This document shows positions 49,975-59,192 of a DNA stretch of 64,000 bases, piece after piece. This DNA comes from Marinobacter mobilis (GTDB lineage: Bacteria > Pseudomonadota > Gammaproteobacteria > Pseudomonadales > Oleiphilaceae): contig NZ_FNNE01000002.1 in the NCBI RefSeq assembly GCF_900106945.1, positions 1-64,000 of the forward strand, written 5' to 3'. The first letter of the stretch is position 1, and every line of letters begins with the position of its first letter. Under the pieces are notes generated by a model. That model saw only the letters and a list, made by a program, of their open reading frames with translations. It had not been told where the DNA came from and did not search any database. The translations under genes and the position numbers were made by a program.

Positions 49975-51561
49975 ATGGGCCATTCAACAAAATTAAGAAC
50001 ACTTTTCGCAGTGACCGCTATCTCGAGCGGCCTGGCACTCACGGGGTGTGGCGGCGACGATGGGAAAGACGGGCAGGACGGCGTAGACGGTGCATCCGTC
50101 AGTGCCGGATCGCAACAGCTGGATGTGACAACATCGGGCTTCGGGATTCCCGAAGACGCCATTTTTGTTGCCCCCGATGCGGTGGATGGCGACGACATCA
50201 CCGACGCTCTGGCGGCAGCCTTGTTTGCACTGCCCGATGATGCTCTGGTGGTCCTTCCCAAGGGGCGTTTCACGGTTTCACAGACGATCACGGTTAACAG
50301 CGCCAGCGGGCTGACGGTCACCGGTTACGGTATCCATGAAACTATCCTGGATTTCAGCCAGTCCACCGGCGATGACGCCATCCGCTTCCAAGGCGGTGTC
50401 GACATCACCATCCGTGATCTGGGGGTCTACGAGGCTCCCAAGAATGGCATCAAGGCCACCAACGTGAACGGCATCCGCATGGCCTATACCGCCACGGTCT
50501 GGGAGGGGGCGTTGGAGGCCAACAACGGTGCCTATGGTCTGTATCCTTTGCAGAGCCAGAATGTGCTGATGGAGCACAACTACGCCTATGGCTCTGCCGA
50601 CGCGGGCATCTATGTGGGACAGTCGAACAACATCGTCGTTCGCAACAACACGGCCAAGAACAACGTAGCCGGCATCGAGATCGAAAACTCCACCATGGCC
50701 GATGTCTACAACAACCTGGCGGTGGGCAATTCCGGCGGGATTCTGGCCTTCGACCTGCCGGGGCTGGAGCAGGCGTACGGTGGCAATGTGCGTATCTTCA
50801 ACAATGAGGTCTATGCCAATAACGCGGCCAATGTCGGCAGCGGTGCCGTGGGTATCGTCCCGCCCGGTACCGGTGTGCTGGTGTTCGCAACCAGTGACGT
50901 GGAAATCTACAACAACCGGATCACGGATAACGATACGGCCGCCATCGAAATCGCCAGCTACTTCCTCGCGGACAGTGACGTAGCGAATTACCCGGCGAAC
51001 TATGGTGCAACCATGACCAATGGCTGGAGCCCTCTGGTCAAGAACGTCTACATGCACAACAACACCATCGCCCGTAACAGCACGAATCCGCAGGGTGTGC
51101 TGCTGGCGGACATTATTACCGGGTATACCACCAGTGCGAACGCCACAGGCATGCCGCAGACCTTTCCCGCGATTATGTATGGCGGTATTGGTGAACTGCT
51201 CTCAAACGCGGGTCAGCTGGCTGGGTTTGATGCCCTCGTTGGCCCCGAGGCCCAGGCGGATGGGGTGGACTATGACGCCTATGCTGCGGCAGACCTGATC
51301 TGTGCGAACAGCAACATCAACGCCAACCCTGCTCCGGATTATAACGAGGTGAATACCGGGTTGGTCTTCAGCACCAACCCTGCGGACCTGACCGTCGACG
51401 GCGCTGGTAATCCGGTTCCCAACCTGTTGATTGACCCGATGGTGAACAACACCTACCTGAACTGCACCCAGAACCGTCTGGCGCCTGCTTCCGTAAACAT
51501 CGGCAACAAGGTTTACGGCTGTGCCGGAGACGATCTGGCCGAGGCTGCCTGTTCACTCTGA
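49975..51561 (+). CDS. Parallel beta-helix lipoprotein, SO2930-partner type
   Basis: A 528-residue protein with a lipobox (ALTGC, Cys near 25), then an Asp/Gly-rich stretch (GGDDGKDGQDGVDG) and a right-handed parallel beta-helix: recurrent NNxxxxN and IxIxN turns such as VLMEHNYAYGSADAGIYVGQSNNIVVRNNTAKNN, IEIENSTMADVYNNLAVGNSGG and VEIYNNRITDNDTAAIEI. The family usually stands beside a diheme cytochrome of the SO2930 type, as here. Beta-helix proteins often bind or degrade polysaccharide; no lyase residues are evident. GAGGATACG precedes ATG 49975. Confidence 0.82.
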   Translation: MGHSTKLRTLFAVTAISSGLALTGCGGDDGKDGQDGVDGASVSAGSQQLDVTTSGFGIPEDAIFVAPDAVDGDDITDALAAALFALPDDALVVLPKGRFTVSQTITVNSASGLTVTGYGIHETILDFSQSTGDDAIRFQGGVDITIRDLGVYEAPKNGIKATNVNGIRMAYTATVWEGALEANNGAYGLYPLQSQNVLMEHNYAYGSADAGIYVGQSNNIVVRNNTAKNNVAGIEIENSTMADVYNNLAVGNSGGILAFDLPGLEQAYGGNVRIFNNEVYANNAANVGSGAVGIVPPGTGVLVFATSDVEIYNNRITDNDTAAIEIASYFLADSDVANYPANYGATMTNGWSPLVKNVYMHNNTIARNSTNPQGVLLADIITGYTTSANATGMPQTFPAIMYGGIGELLSNAGQLAGFDALVGPEAQADGVDYDAYAAADLICANSNINANPAPDYNEVNTGLVFSTNPADLTVDGAGNPVPNLLIDPMVNNTYLNCTQNRLAPASVNIGNKVYGCAGDDLAEAACSL

Positions 51562-51663
51562 TGGCGATGCCTGCCATCGGATGAACCCGAGTAACAGAGG
51601 TTGCGACGGAGTGTGGGGTCAAGGGGCTCCACACTCCCCACGGTACAATTGAGAGTGTTACCC

Positions 51664-52935
51664 ATGAAATACAATAAGAAGCTATTCCCGGTTCTGGCGT
51701 CGGCCCTGATTCTGTCCGCCTGTGGGGGCGGTGGTGGTGGCAATGACAGTAGTGATGGCACGGCCTCCTCGTCTGCACTGAACGCGGGTGCCGGCGCGCC
51801 TTCAGGGGGGCAGGGGGATTGCAGCGTGGCCACCAGTGGCGTCAACTGGGACGCCCTGATGACTGAAATCTGCCCGAACCTGTCCGATTACAACCTGTTC
51901 GCCGATGCGACAGACCCGACCTCCGGGCCGATGAAAGGCGGGCTTTCCTATGATTTGTCGACCCCACTGTTTTCGGATTACACCAGTAAGTACCGCTTTG
52001 TATTTATCCCGGAGGGCGCCAAGGCGACCTACGATCAGTCTGAGGTCCTGAAATTCCCGGTGGGTACCGTGATCGCCAAGACCTTCGCCCTGCCGGAAAA
52101 TACAGCGTTCCGGGACGGCGCAGAATTGGTGATTGAAACCCGTCTGTTGATTCACCGCAATGATGGCTGGATCGCGATTCCTTACTACTGGTCTTCCGAG
52201 TCAGACGCAACGCTGGCCATTTCCGGTAAGACCCTGACGGACGTGACCACAAGCCACAACGGTGTGGATGTGACCTTTAGCTACTCCGTGCCGGCCGCAT
52301 CAGACTGTACATCCTGCCACGCGGTTGTGCCGTTGCTTGACGGGCCTGACGACAAGCGGGAGCAGATTTTCCTGCCCATTGGCCCTAAAGCTCGCTATCT
52401 GAACTGGGATTACACCTATGAGGACGGCACCGTCTACAACCAGCTTCAGTTCTGGACTGAAAACGGCCTGCTGGAGGGACTGCCTGTGGATATGCAGACG
52501 GTAGAGCGGGCTCCCCGCTTTACCGATACCACCAACATTAGCGCCCTCAGCGGGGCGGGACTGCATGATACGGCCAAGGCTTACCTCGACATCAACTGTG
52601 CCCACTGCCATCGTTCGGAACTGACACTTCCGGACAAGTACGCCGGAGCGGCAGGGGGGAGTGGACTGCAGGTTGAGTACAACCGTGCCTACGAAGAAAA
52701 TCCCGGCAAGTTTGGTACCTGCAAGACACCGGTTGCGGGTGGGCACCCGGACTATCCGCGAGACGTTGTGCCCGGCGCCCCGGATGATTCGTACCTTTAC
52801 TTCCGGATCACCACAAACGACAACCGCCACCGCATGCCGGAACTGGCCCGTAACGTGGTGCATCAGGAGGGCGCTCAGCTTATCCGTAGCTGGATAGACC
52901 AGCTGCCCCGTGCCAGTTGTTCGCCAGGCACCTGA
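51664..52935 (+). CDS. Diheme c-type cytochrome lipoprotein (SO2930 family)
   Basis: A 423-residue lipoprotein (lipobox ILSAC, Cys near 19; then a Gly/Ser linker). Two heme motifs occur: CTSCH near residue 217 and CAHCH near 316. Between and around them the family pattern appears (YDLSTPLFSDYTSKYRFVFIP, IPYYWSSESDATL, GPKARYLNWDYTYEDG, DSYLYFRITTNDNRHRMP). It is probably exported and tethered to the outer or inner membrane, with c-type hemes attached by the Ccm system. It follows the beta-helix gene by 102 bases. An oxidative reaction on the beta-helix partner's ligand is only a guess. Confidence 0.87.
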   Translation: MKYNKKLFPVLASALILSACGGGGGGNDSSDGTASSSALNAGAGAPSGGQGDCSVATSGVNWDALMTEICPNLSDYNLFADATDPTSGPMKGGLSYDLSTPLFSDYTSKYRFVFIPEGAKATYDQSEVLKFPVGTVIAKTFALPENTAFRDGAELVIETRLLIHRNDGWIAIPYYWSSESDATLAISGKTLTDVTTSHNGVDVTFSYSVPAASDCTSCHAVVPLLDGPDDKREQIFLPIGPKARYLNWDYTYEDGTVYNQLQFWTENGLLEGLPVDMQTVERAPRFTDTTNISALSGAGLHDTAKAYLDINCAHCHRSELTLPDKYAGAAGGSGLQVEYNRAYEENPGKFGTCKTPVAGGHPDYPRDVVPGAPDDSYLYFRITTNDNRHRMPELARNVVHQEGAQLIRSWIDQLPRASCSPGT

Positions 52936-52963
52936 TCAGCCGGCTTGCACGGTTGTGACGAAT

Positions 52964-53011
52964 AGGGGCGGATCGGTTGGCTCATAATCGATCTGACCCC
53001 TTTTCTTTTTT
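52964..53011 (+). terminator. RAYT-like hairpin with T run
   Basis: GGGGCGGATCGGTT and AATCGATCTGACCCC can pair with several mismatches, and the right arm is followed by TTTTCTTTTTTC. The right arm is an exact form of the RAYT end. An old element end here may now serve as the terminator of the cytochrome gene. Confidence 0.6.
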
Positions 53012-53017
53012 CGCCAG

Positions 53018-53899
53018 TCAGACATCTTTCGGGGGCGCCACCACCAGCGCCACGCCAATGATGGAGACCACACCGCCGGCCATTGCCAGCACACCCAGGC
53101 GTTCATCAAACGCCCAGAACGCCTCGAGGGCGGTGACCGGAGGCACCAGGTAGAACAGGCTCGCCACCCGATTGGCGGCACCACGACGTATCAGCCACAT
53201 CAGCAGCAGGATGGCCCCGATTGAGACACCGAGCACCAGCCAGGCCATGGATAGCTGAAGTTGCAGGTGCCATTCGACGGCCCGGGTTTCCCAGGCGAAA
53301 GCGCCCAGTGCAAAGAACATTGAGGCGGCGGCATACTGGATGATGGTGCCCGGCACCAGTTCGACATGGGTACCATGACGCTTCTGATACACTGTCCCCA
53401 AGGAAATGCCGAACAGTGCCAACGCGGCCCAGGCCAGGGTCCAGAGCGGGAAGCCGCCGAGGGTATCGGTGGACAGCACCATTTTTTCAACCACCACCAG
53501 GCTGACACCAACCAGACCCAGCAGCAGCCCCGCCCATTGCCGAACGCCAATGCCTTCCCGCAGGATCGCCACCGCGGCTACCCCGGTGACCACCGGTTGC
53601 AGACCGACGATCAGTGAGACCACGCCAGACGGCATGCCACCGAGGATGGCGTAGTACACCCCACCCAGATAGCAGCCATGCACCAGCAGCCCGGTGACCG
53701 CGAGGTGTCCGGCACCGCGCCAGTCTGGCCAGCGCACGTTCAGCCACCACGCCAGTCCGGCCAGAACCGACAGTGTCAGCAACATACGGATCAACAGCAG
53801 GGTAAAAGGTTCGGCGTAGGGGAGGCCATACTTTGCACCGATAAAGCCGGTACTCCATAGCCAGACAAACAGGGTGGGGATCAGGTAACGGTAAACCAT
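53018..53899 (-). CDS. EamA/DMT family transporter
   Basis: A 293-residue membrane protein with ten predicted helices in two EamA repeats (LIPTLFVWLWSTGFIGAKYGLPYAEP start of repeat 1; LAWAALALFGISLGTVYQKR start of repeat 2). Members export amino acids, metabolites or drugs; the substrate is unknown. ATG 53899 is favoured, although the frame reaches a GTG at 53938; neither has a strong ribosome site. Convergent with the cytochrome gene. Confidence 0.86.
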   Translation of the reverse strand: MVYRYLIPTLFVWLWSTGFIGAKYGLPYAEPFTLLLIRMLLTLSVLAGLAWWLNVRWPDWRGAGHLAVTGLLVHGCYLGGVYYAILGGMPSGVVSLIVGLQPVVTGVAAVAILREGIGVRQWAGLLLGLVGVSLVVVEKMVLSTDTLGGFPLWTLAWAALALFGISLGTVYQKRHGTHVELVPGTIIQYAAASMFFALGAFAWETRAVEWHLQLQLSMAWLVLGVSIGAILLLMWLIRRGAANRVASLFYLVPPVTALEAFWAFDERLGVLAMAGGVVSIIGVALVVAPPKDV

Positions 53900-54136
53900 G
53901 GTTTGGATGCCCAGGCTGATGGTGAAAGTGTCCAACACTAGACCAACTCACGGTCTGAAGACAGTCCCCCTTGGTCTTACACCTGCACGCCGCTAACAGG
54001 CGCGTGGGAGTGGCTCCGGACGGGCCAAAATCCGGGCGCAAGGCGATACTCGTATCCGCGGGTAGCCCTTTCTCGCTACCATGCGTCGAGCAGTGTTCGC
54101 CATTAAAATCAAAAAAGTTATCTGAGGAGAGACCCC

Positions 54137-54265
54137 ATGACCCTTTGCCCGATTGCTGCCGCTGTCAGCTGCACCAAATGTCCGATGTTCCGTATCTGCC
54201 CCGCGACAAAGATCCTGGGAGATCAGAAGAAGGAGCCGAAGCCGGCTGAAAAAACCGACAAGTGA
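54137..54265 (+). CDS. 42-residue cysteine-containing protein
   Basis: A short gene with a strong GAGGAG site six bases before the ATG. The product starts MTLCPIAAAVSCTKCPMF and continues RICPATKILGDQKKEPKP; cysteines are at 4, 12, 15 and 21. CxxC and the conserved CP pairs suggest metal or redox binding. I recall similar small proteins in Pseudomonas and relatives, without known function. It stands alone before mtgA. Confidence 0.65.
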   Translation: MTLCPIAAAVSCTKCPMFRICPATKILGDQKKEPKPAEKTDK

Positions 54266-54411
54266 GATTCCCGGGGGCAGGTGAGTTGTGTCACTGTCCC
54301 CACCTCTCCATTTCGTAACCGCGCTATTGTGTCGCTTCAGTTAACATTCTTCCTGCAATCAAGTATCCCTTTATTCTGTATACCCTCGATGGACAGGGCG
54401 GGTCTGGATCA

Positions 54412-55107
54412 ATGGCCAAAACGTCGGTTATCCGAAAGTCGCTGCGTCTGCTGGCGCTGGTTCCCCTGGTGGGAATCGTGCTGGTGTTGCTGGCGATGCT
54501 GCTGTTCCGCTTTGTGAATCCCCCTGCGTCGGCGTTTATGCTGGGCTACCGAATGGCTCACCCCGGGCAGGAGCTGAGGCATGAGTGGGTGCCGATGTCC
54601 GACATCTCGCCCTGGATGCCGCTGGCGGTGGTCGCCAGTGAAGATCAGCGTTTCCCGCAGCACTGGGGCGTGGACTTTGTGGCGATACGCCAGGCTCTGG
54701 CGGAGTACCGGGCCGGTGAGGGGCTTCGGGGGGCCAGCACCATTACTCAGCAAACCGCCAAGAACCTCTTTCTCTGGAACGGTCGCAGTTTTGTTCGTAA
54801 GGGGCTCGAAGCGGTTCTGGCTCTGGGGCTGAATGGCCTCTGGTCGAAGGAACGTGTGCTCGAGGTGTATCTGAACATCGCCGAGTTCGGACCGGGCATC
54901 TATGGGGTTGAGGCGGCCAGCCAGGCCTACTTCGGCCGACCGGCCCGGTCCCTTTCCCAGTCCCAGGCCGCTCGCCTGGCGGCGGTGTTGCCAAATCCCC
55001 GGGTATTGAGTGCATCGTCACCGTCGCCCTATGTCCAGGAACGGGTGGCCTGGATTCGAGGCCAGATGGCCCAGTTGTCTGGCCTGCGCTACCTGCAGGG
55101 ACTCTAG
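54412..55107 (+). CDS. mtgA: Monofunctional peptidoglycan transglycosylase MtgA
   Basis: A 231-residue inner-membrane enzyme that polymerises lipid II glycan strands. A single anchor ([20 protein letters not shown]) is followed by the GT51 domain: [15 protein letters not shown] (catalytic glutamate, near residue 84), [29 protein letters not shown] and [23 protein letters not shown]. Length and order match the family. No transpeptidase domain follows. Confidence 0.93.
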   Translation: MAKTSVIRKSLRLLALVPLVGIVLVLLAMLLFRFVNPPASAFMLGYRMAHPGQELRHEWVPMSDISPWMPLAVVASEDQRFPQHWGVDFVAIRQALAEYRAGEGLRGASTITQQTAKNLFLWNGRSFVRKGLEAVLALGLNGLWSKERVLEVYLNIAEFGPGIYGVEAASQAYFGRPARSLSQSQAARLAAVLPNPRVLSASSPSPYVQERVAWIRGQMAQLSGLRYLQGL

Positions 55108-55204
55108 CCCGGCAAAGGGCGTGCCGGCGTTCTGATTTTGCTGAATGCCGAGACCTATGCCATGGTGTATAAAGTCTGCTGGTTTGGGGCAGGGAGGACG
55201 GACT

Positions 55205-55627
55205 ATGCGACGTTTTATACGTCACCCCACAGAGTTTCCAATCCTGGTATTTTCAATCGACAGTGCCAATGGTGACGAGGCCAGCCTGTGCGACATAAGT
55301 CAGGGAGGGTTGGCTTGCAGTCTCCAGAACGAGCTCTGTCCGGGGACCTGTGTCACGCTGGGCATTCCATCGCTGCAACAGGAATACCGGGTGTCGGGGC
55401 TTGTGGTGAGGTGCTCCCGAGCTTCCAATGGATACCGGGTTGGGATCCAGTTCACCGACGAAGCGGAGACCTTTAAAAGCAAAATGGTGGAGCAGGTGTG
55501 CCAGATTGAACACTATCGCCGGGAGCTCCGCAGTCGTGGACGGGAGCTGGACAGCGAAACGGCGGCGAGAGAGTGGATTGAACGCTTCGGCAGCCAGTTT
55601 GCGGATATCTTTTCTGGCCCCCACTGA
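55205..55627 (+). CDS. PilZ domain protein
   Basis: A 140-residue protein. The c-di-GMP-binding motifs are RRFIRHP at the start (RxxxR) and DISQGGLAC near residue 28 (DxSxxG). The domain continues to about residue 90 (VGIQFTDEAE), followed by a helical tail. GGAGG precedes ATG 55205. It is convergent with the adjacent PilT/PilU-type ATPase gene; both relate to surface motility, so a link is plausible. Confidence 0.83.
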   Translation: MRRFIRHPTEFPILVFSIDSANGDEASLCDISQGGLACSLQNELCPGTCVTLGIPSLQQEYRVSGLVVRCSRASNGYRVGIQFTDEAETFKSKMVEQVCQIEHYRRELRSRGRELDSETAAREWIERFGSQFADIFSGPH

Positions 55628-55648
55628 CGAGTTTTAGCGGGCCGCCGC

Positions 55649-56755
55649 TCAGGCCTCATCATCCACATCGCTAAGACTGAAATTGGCGCCTTCGATACCG
55701 CTCTCAAGGCGCATTCTCACGGCCAGATTATTGCTGGAATCTGCATGGGCCAGAGCCGTCTCCCGGGTGATCTTGCCCTGGTGATAAAGCTCAAGGATGG
55801 CCTGGTCGAACGACTGCATGCCCTGTTCCGGGCTTTTTTCCATGATTTCCCGAATGTTTCCCAGCTCTCCCTTGTTGATCATGTCCCGGATAAGCGGGCT
55901 TGCCAGCATGACTTCAACGGCGGCGATCCGTTTCTGATCCAGCCCCGGCAGGAGCCGTTGGCCGACAATCGCTTTCAGGTGCATGCTCAAATCCATGAAC
56001 AGTTCGGTGTGGGCATTTTCCGGGAAGAAATTAACGATGCGCCTTAGGGTCTGATCAACATTGCCAGCGTGCAGGGTGGAGATGCACAGGTGGCCTGTTT
56101 CGGCATAGGTGAGCGCGTGCTTCATGGTTTCGCGATCGCGGATCTCGCCAATCATGATCACGTCCGGTGCTTCACGCATGGCCCGGCGCAGGGCCGTTGC
56201 GTAGGAGTTGGTATCGGCTCCTACTTCGCGCTGGTTGACGATGCTGCGCCTGTGGCGATGCGTGTACTCGATGGGGTCTTCGATGGTGAGGATGTGGCCG
56301 GTACGGGTCTCGTTCCGGTGTTCGATCATCGATGCCAGGGTGGTCGACTTGCCTGAGCCTGTGGCGCCAACCACCAGAATCAGCCCTCTGGGCTGGTTGA
56401 TCAGGGTCTTCAGGATCGGTGGCAGGCCGAGGCTTTCAATGTCGGGGATGTCCATCCGAAGGTGACGGATAACCACCGCGACTTCCCCGCGCTGGAGGAA
56501 CACGTTGACCCGAAAGCGCCCCCTGTCTCTGAGACTCAGGGACATGTCCAGTTCTTTCTCCCGCTCGAATTCCGCCTTTTGCTGATCGTGCATGATCGAA
56601 TAGGCCAGTTCTTTGACGGCGCCGGGCGGCAGGGGTGTCTGGGTGATGGGGTGGCTGTGCCCCTCGACCTTCATGACAACAGGCGAGCCGGTGGTCAGAA
56701 ACAGGTCTGAAGCCCCTTTTTCGATCATTTCAGTCAGGAAGGCTGCTAAGTCCAC
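55649..56755 (-). CDS. Type IV pilus retraction ATPase, PilU-like
   Basis: A 368-residue PilT/PilU family ATPase. Walker A is GATGSGKST near residue 131, the Asp box (LTIEDPIEYTH) near 160, Walker B (DVIMIGEIRDRE) near 199 and the His box (HLCISTLHAGNVDQ) near 227. The long C-terminal tail, to DVDDEA, and the KGASDLFLTTGSPVV opening favour PilU over PilT. It powers pilus retraction together with PilT. GTG 56755 follows GAGGA. pilT is not adjacent. Confidence 0.88.
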   Translation of the reverse strand: MDLAAFLTEMIEKGASDLFLTTGSPVVMKVEGHSHPITQTPLPPGAVKELAYSIMHDQQKAEFEREKELDMSLSLRDRGRFRVNVFLQRGEVAVVIRHLRMDIPDIESLGLPPILKTLINQPRGLILVVGATGSGKSTTLASMIEHRNETRTGHILTIEDPIEYTHRHRRSIVNQREVGADTNSYATALRRAMREAPDVIMIGEIRDRETMKHALTYAETGHLCISTLHAGNVDQTLRRIVNFFPENAHTELFMDLSMHLKAIVGQRLLPGLDQKRIAAVEVMLASPLIRDMINKGELGNIREIMEKSPEQGMQSFDQAILELYHQGKITRETALAHADSSNNLAVRMRLESGIEGANFSLSDVDDEA

Positions 56756-56808
56756 GACGGTCCTCGGGGTTGGTGATTTGCAACTGTGATTATTGTAGCC
56801 ACAACAAA

Positions 56809-56835
56809 ACGAAAGGGGTCAGAACGATTGTTAAA
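56809..56835. repeat. RAYT-end-like sequence
   Basis: AAAGGGGTCAGAACGATTGTT matches the RAYT left-end core with two or three changes. It lies in the 215-base spacer between the pilU-like gene and the chimeric lipoprotein gene. Confidence 0.5.
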
Positions 56836-56970
56836 TAATTGCCGGGCCTCTGTTCTCTCTTTTTCAAAACATGATCTGTCGTAATCGGTCAAGCTCAAAA
56901 GTTTGGTTTTGATGCATGGTGCCTCTTTAAATTTTGTGAGTTTTGCTAAGCAAACTCGGGAGGACTGTGC

Positions 56971-57726
56971 ATGACCCCATTAAAACTGAGTTTCTCTCTC
57001 AACGTCGTCTGCGTCGTTTTCCTGATCGGTTTAATGAGTGGTTGCACGGGGGAGAAAGACGTCGCTGAGTCTGACACAGATGCCGATACCCGTGACCAGG
57101 GCGAACGGCCTGAGGTCAACCTGAGTGCCGCTGACAAGGTGTGCGATCTGCTTTCCGCCCCAATCAACATTCAACCCATTGAGGGCATCCGTGGGCGGGA
57201 GATTGTGGACAGCATCAGCACTATGCTCAAAACCGCACAACTGTCGGATGCGGAATTGCTCGCTTCCACTGTTTGCCTTGAGCACATCACCGCGATCATG
57301 GGGGAGTGGTTACTCGCGAACGGGCAGGTTGCGACGCTTGCACCAGACGTATTCTGCGACTTGATACTCTGGCATGCGGTCGAGGAGTTGGAGCACAAGT
57401 CGGTGGCGTTCGATGTCTATATTCAGTGCGTGGGAGATCGTGAGTTGCTTCGGCGGGTCATGGTGTTCACTTTCCTGAGTTTTTGTTTCGGCTTGCTAAG
57501 ACTGCAGTGCCGCCTTCTGTGGTGGGAGAGGAAGCTGCCTTCATTTCGTGATATCCGCGGAACGTTCAAATTTAACTTCGGTAAAAGTGGCGTGATTCGT
57601 CACGTTCTGGCGCCTTACCTGAAATTCTTCAGTAAGGACTTCCACCCGAATAACTCGGATGAATCGCACCTGATCCGGCAATGGATGCGGGACTACCCAG
57701 AGCTGGCTGAGGCCGTACTGAAGTGA
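56971..57726 (+). CDS. Lipoprotein-signal protein joined to part of a PF10118 metal-dependent hydrolase domain
   Basis: A 251-residue protein. It begins with a signal peptide and lipobox (FLIGLMSGC, Cys near 25) and an acidic linker. From about residue 88 it reads like the latter half of PF10118 proteins (CLEHITAIMGEWLLANG; LWHAVEELEHKSVAFDVY; RQWMRDYPELAEAVLK), but the family's N-terminal half, with its helical metal ligands, is missing. PF10118 proteins are normally cytosolic, so a lipoprotein head is unusual. GGGAGG lies eight bases before ATG 56971. It may be a true fusion or a truncated gene that captured a new 5' end. Confidence 0.6.
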   Translation: MTPLKLSFSLNVVCVVFLIGLMSGCTGEKDVAESDTDADTRDQGERPEVNLSAADKVCDLLSAPINIQPIEGIRGREIVDSISTMLKTAQLSDAELLASTVCLEHITAIMGEWLLANGQVATLAPDVFCDLILWHAVEELEHKSVAFDVYIQCVGDRELLRRVMVFTFLSFCFGLLRLQCRLLWWERKLPSFRDIRGTFKFNFGKSGVIRHVLAPYLKFFSKDFHPNNSDESHLIRQWMRDYPELAEAVLK

Positions 57727-57824
57727 TTTCCCGCAGCCAGTGCCAGACCGAACTGACGAAGCCCTAACCCGTGGAAAACGGTGTGGCGGCGGTGAGTAGA
57801 GGCTGCCGCCACTCTTTCCTCAAG

Positions 57825-59192
57825 TCAGATCTGCTTGTAAACGACCTCGGACAGTGCACTGCGGTTGCCATCGGTATCCAGGGTGCGGATGGCAAAGTAC
57901 CAGGTGCCCGCCGTCAGTTCATCCACCAGCAGCTCGTCCACCGAGGCATCGCCGATGGCGAGGCTGGTGTCCAGGCTGTCGGCGCTGGTGCCGTAGACCA
58001 CCTCAAAACCTGCGATCTCTCCCATGGCCAGGCTTTCTCCGTTCACCCGGGTCAGTGGCGCGGTCCAGCTCAGCAGGGCAGAGTTCGCTGGCTGGGTCTC
58101 GGTTGCTGTGCCGGTCTCGGTTCCCGTCCCGTTATCCGCCACGGTATCGCCGGTATTGTCGCCGCCAGTAGCGCCGGTCTCTGGAGTACCCGTGGCGGTG
58201 TCGTTGGTGGCATCGCCGTTATCGGCAACGACGGTTTCGGTGTCGCCATAGACATCGGCAATGGTCTTGAAACGCTGAACGTAGCGGTACTCAACCACCA
58301 CCAGTTTCTGGCTGATAACGCTGGATTCGACGGTGGTCTGAAGCTCTGATGCCTGCACCGCAGCCGCACTGACCAGGTCCGCCAGGGCCACGTTGAAGCC
58401 ATCGCCCATCAGACTGAGCTGGCCGGTTTCACTGGCCTGCGCGGTCATGTTGTTGAGGACATCGGAAATGGAGTCCCACTGGGGGTTGTCGTTAACCAGC
58501 GCCAGGAAGGCGGCGTTGGTGATCGCTACTTGTACGGCATCAGCTGACACGCTGCTCATCTCGTCAAGTCGGGTCAGATCCGGAGGAGCAAGCCGCAGGG
58601 CGCCGGCGCTCAGGCCGAACCAGTTTTCAACGGTGGTGTAGGCACTGGACAAGGCTTCCGGCGACAGGCCGCTGGCATCGCGCGCGGCCAGGGTTACCGC
58701 CAGGTGAGTCAGCGGGGTCAGATAGACGGCTTCTGTGGTCAGGTCACCGGCACCGCTGAGAGTAAAGTTGCTGTCCAGAGGCAGAGGCTGGCCAAACGGT
58801 ACTGGGGCCGCGCCTGCCTGGTCGCACTGAGGCACTACGTCGCAGATCATGCGGGTATTGCCATCGGCGTGAAGTTGCACCAGGGCCCAGCCATCGGACT
58901 TGCCCCGCAGTTGCAGCTCATAGCTGCCGTCATCGGCGGTCAGGGTGGGTTTGGTGGTCTGTTTCTGTTGTGTGTAGTAGCCGGCGCTGTCTGCCACCAG
59001 ACGGCTGGCGGTCACCACACCTTGCTGAATCACGCCTTTCATGGCGGAGCCTGCAATCGCAACGCTTGGTTCAGCCGTGCTCTGAGATTGTGTGGTGTTG
59101 GTGCCGGAATCCTGGCCGCAGCCTGAAAGCAGTGCGACTGCCGGGATGAGCCAGAGACCGTGTTTCGCCAATTTGTCGCCGCTATACAGCAT
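57825..59192 (-). CDS. Threonine-rich lipoprotein with a C-terminal FN3-like domain
   Basis: A 455-residue lipoprotein (lipobox LLSGC near 22). The body carries a carboxypeptidase-regulatory-type beta stretch near residues 50-110 (LTADDGSYELQLRGKSDGWALVQLHAD) and a helical middle. Residues 305-360 are low-complexity Thr/Gly/Asp/Glu (TGTPETGATGGDN, TGTETGTATETQ). The last 90 are FN3-like (LLSWTAPLTRVNGESLAMGEIAGFEVVYGTSADSLD to ALSEVVYKQ). GAGAAATT precedes ATG 59192. Surface adhesion or scaffold role suspected. Confidence 0.65.
   Translation of the reverse strand: MLYSGDKLAKHGLWLIPAVALLSGCGQDSGTNTTQSQSTAEPSVAIAGSAMKGVIQQGVVTASRLVADSAGYYTQQKQTTKPTLTADDGSYELQLRGKSDGWALVQLHADGNTRMICDVVPQCDQAGAAPVPFGQPLPLDSNFTLSGAGDLTTEAVYLTPLTHLAVTLAARDASGLSPEALSSAYTTVENWFGLSAGALRLAPPDLTRLDEMSSVSADAVQVAITNAAFLALVNDNPQWDSISDVLNNMTAQASETGQLSLMGDGFNVALADLVSAAAVQASELQTTVESSVISQKLVVVEYRYVQRFKTIADVYGDTETVVADNGDATNDTATGTPETGATGGDNTGDTVADNGTGTETGTATETQPANSALLSWTAPLTRVNGESLAMGEIAGFEVVYGTSADSLDTSLAIGDASVDELLVDELTAGTWYFAIRTLDTDGNRSALSEVVYKQI

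Noticed and set aside
50278-51057. A 259-residue antisense frame over the beta-helix gene
   Set aside because: Its repetitive look mirrors the beta-helix repeats on the other strand; no independent evidence of coding.
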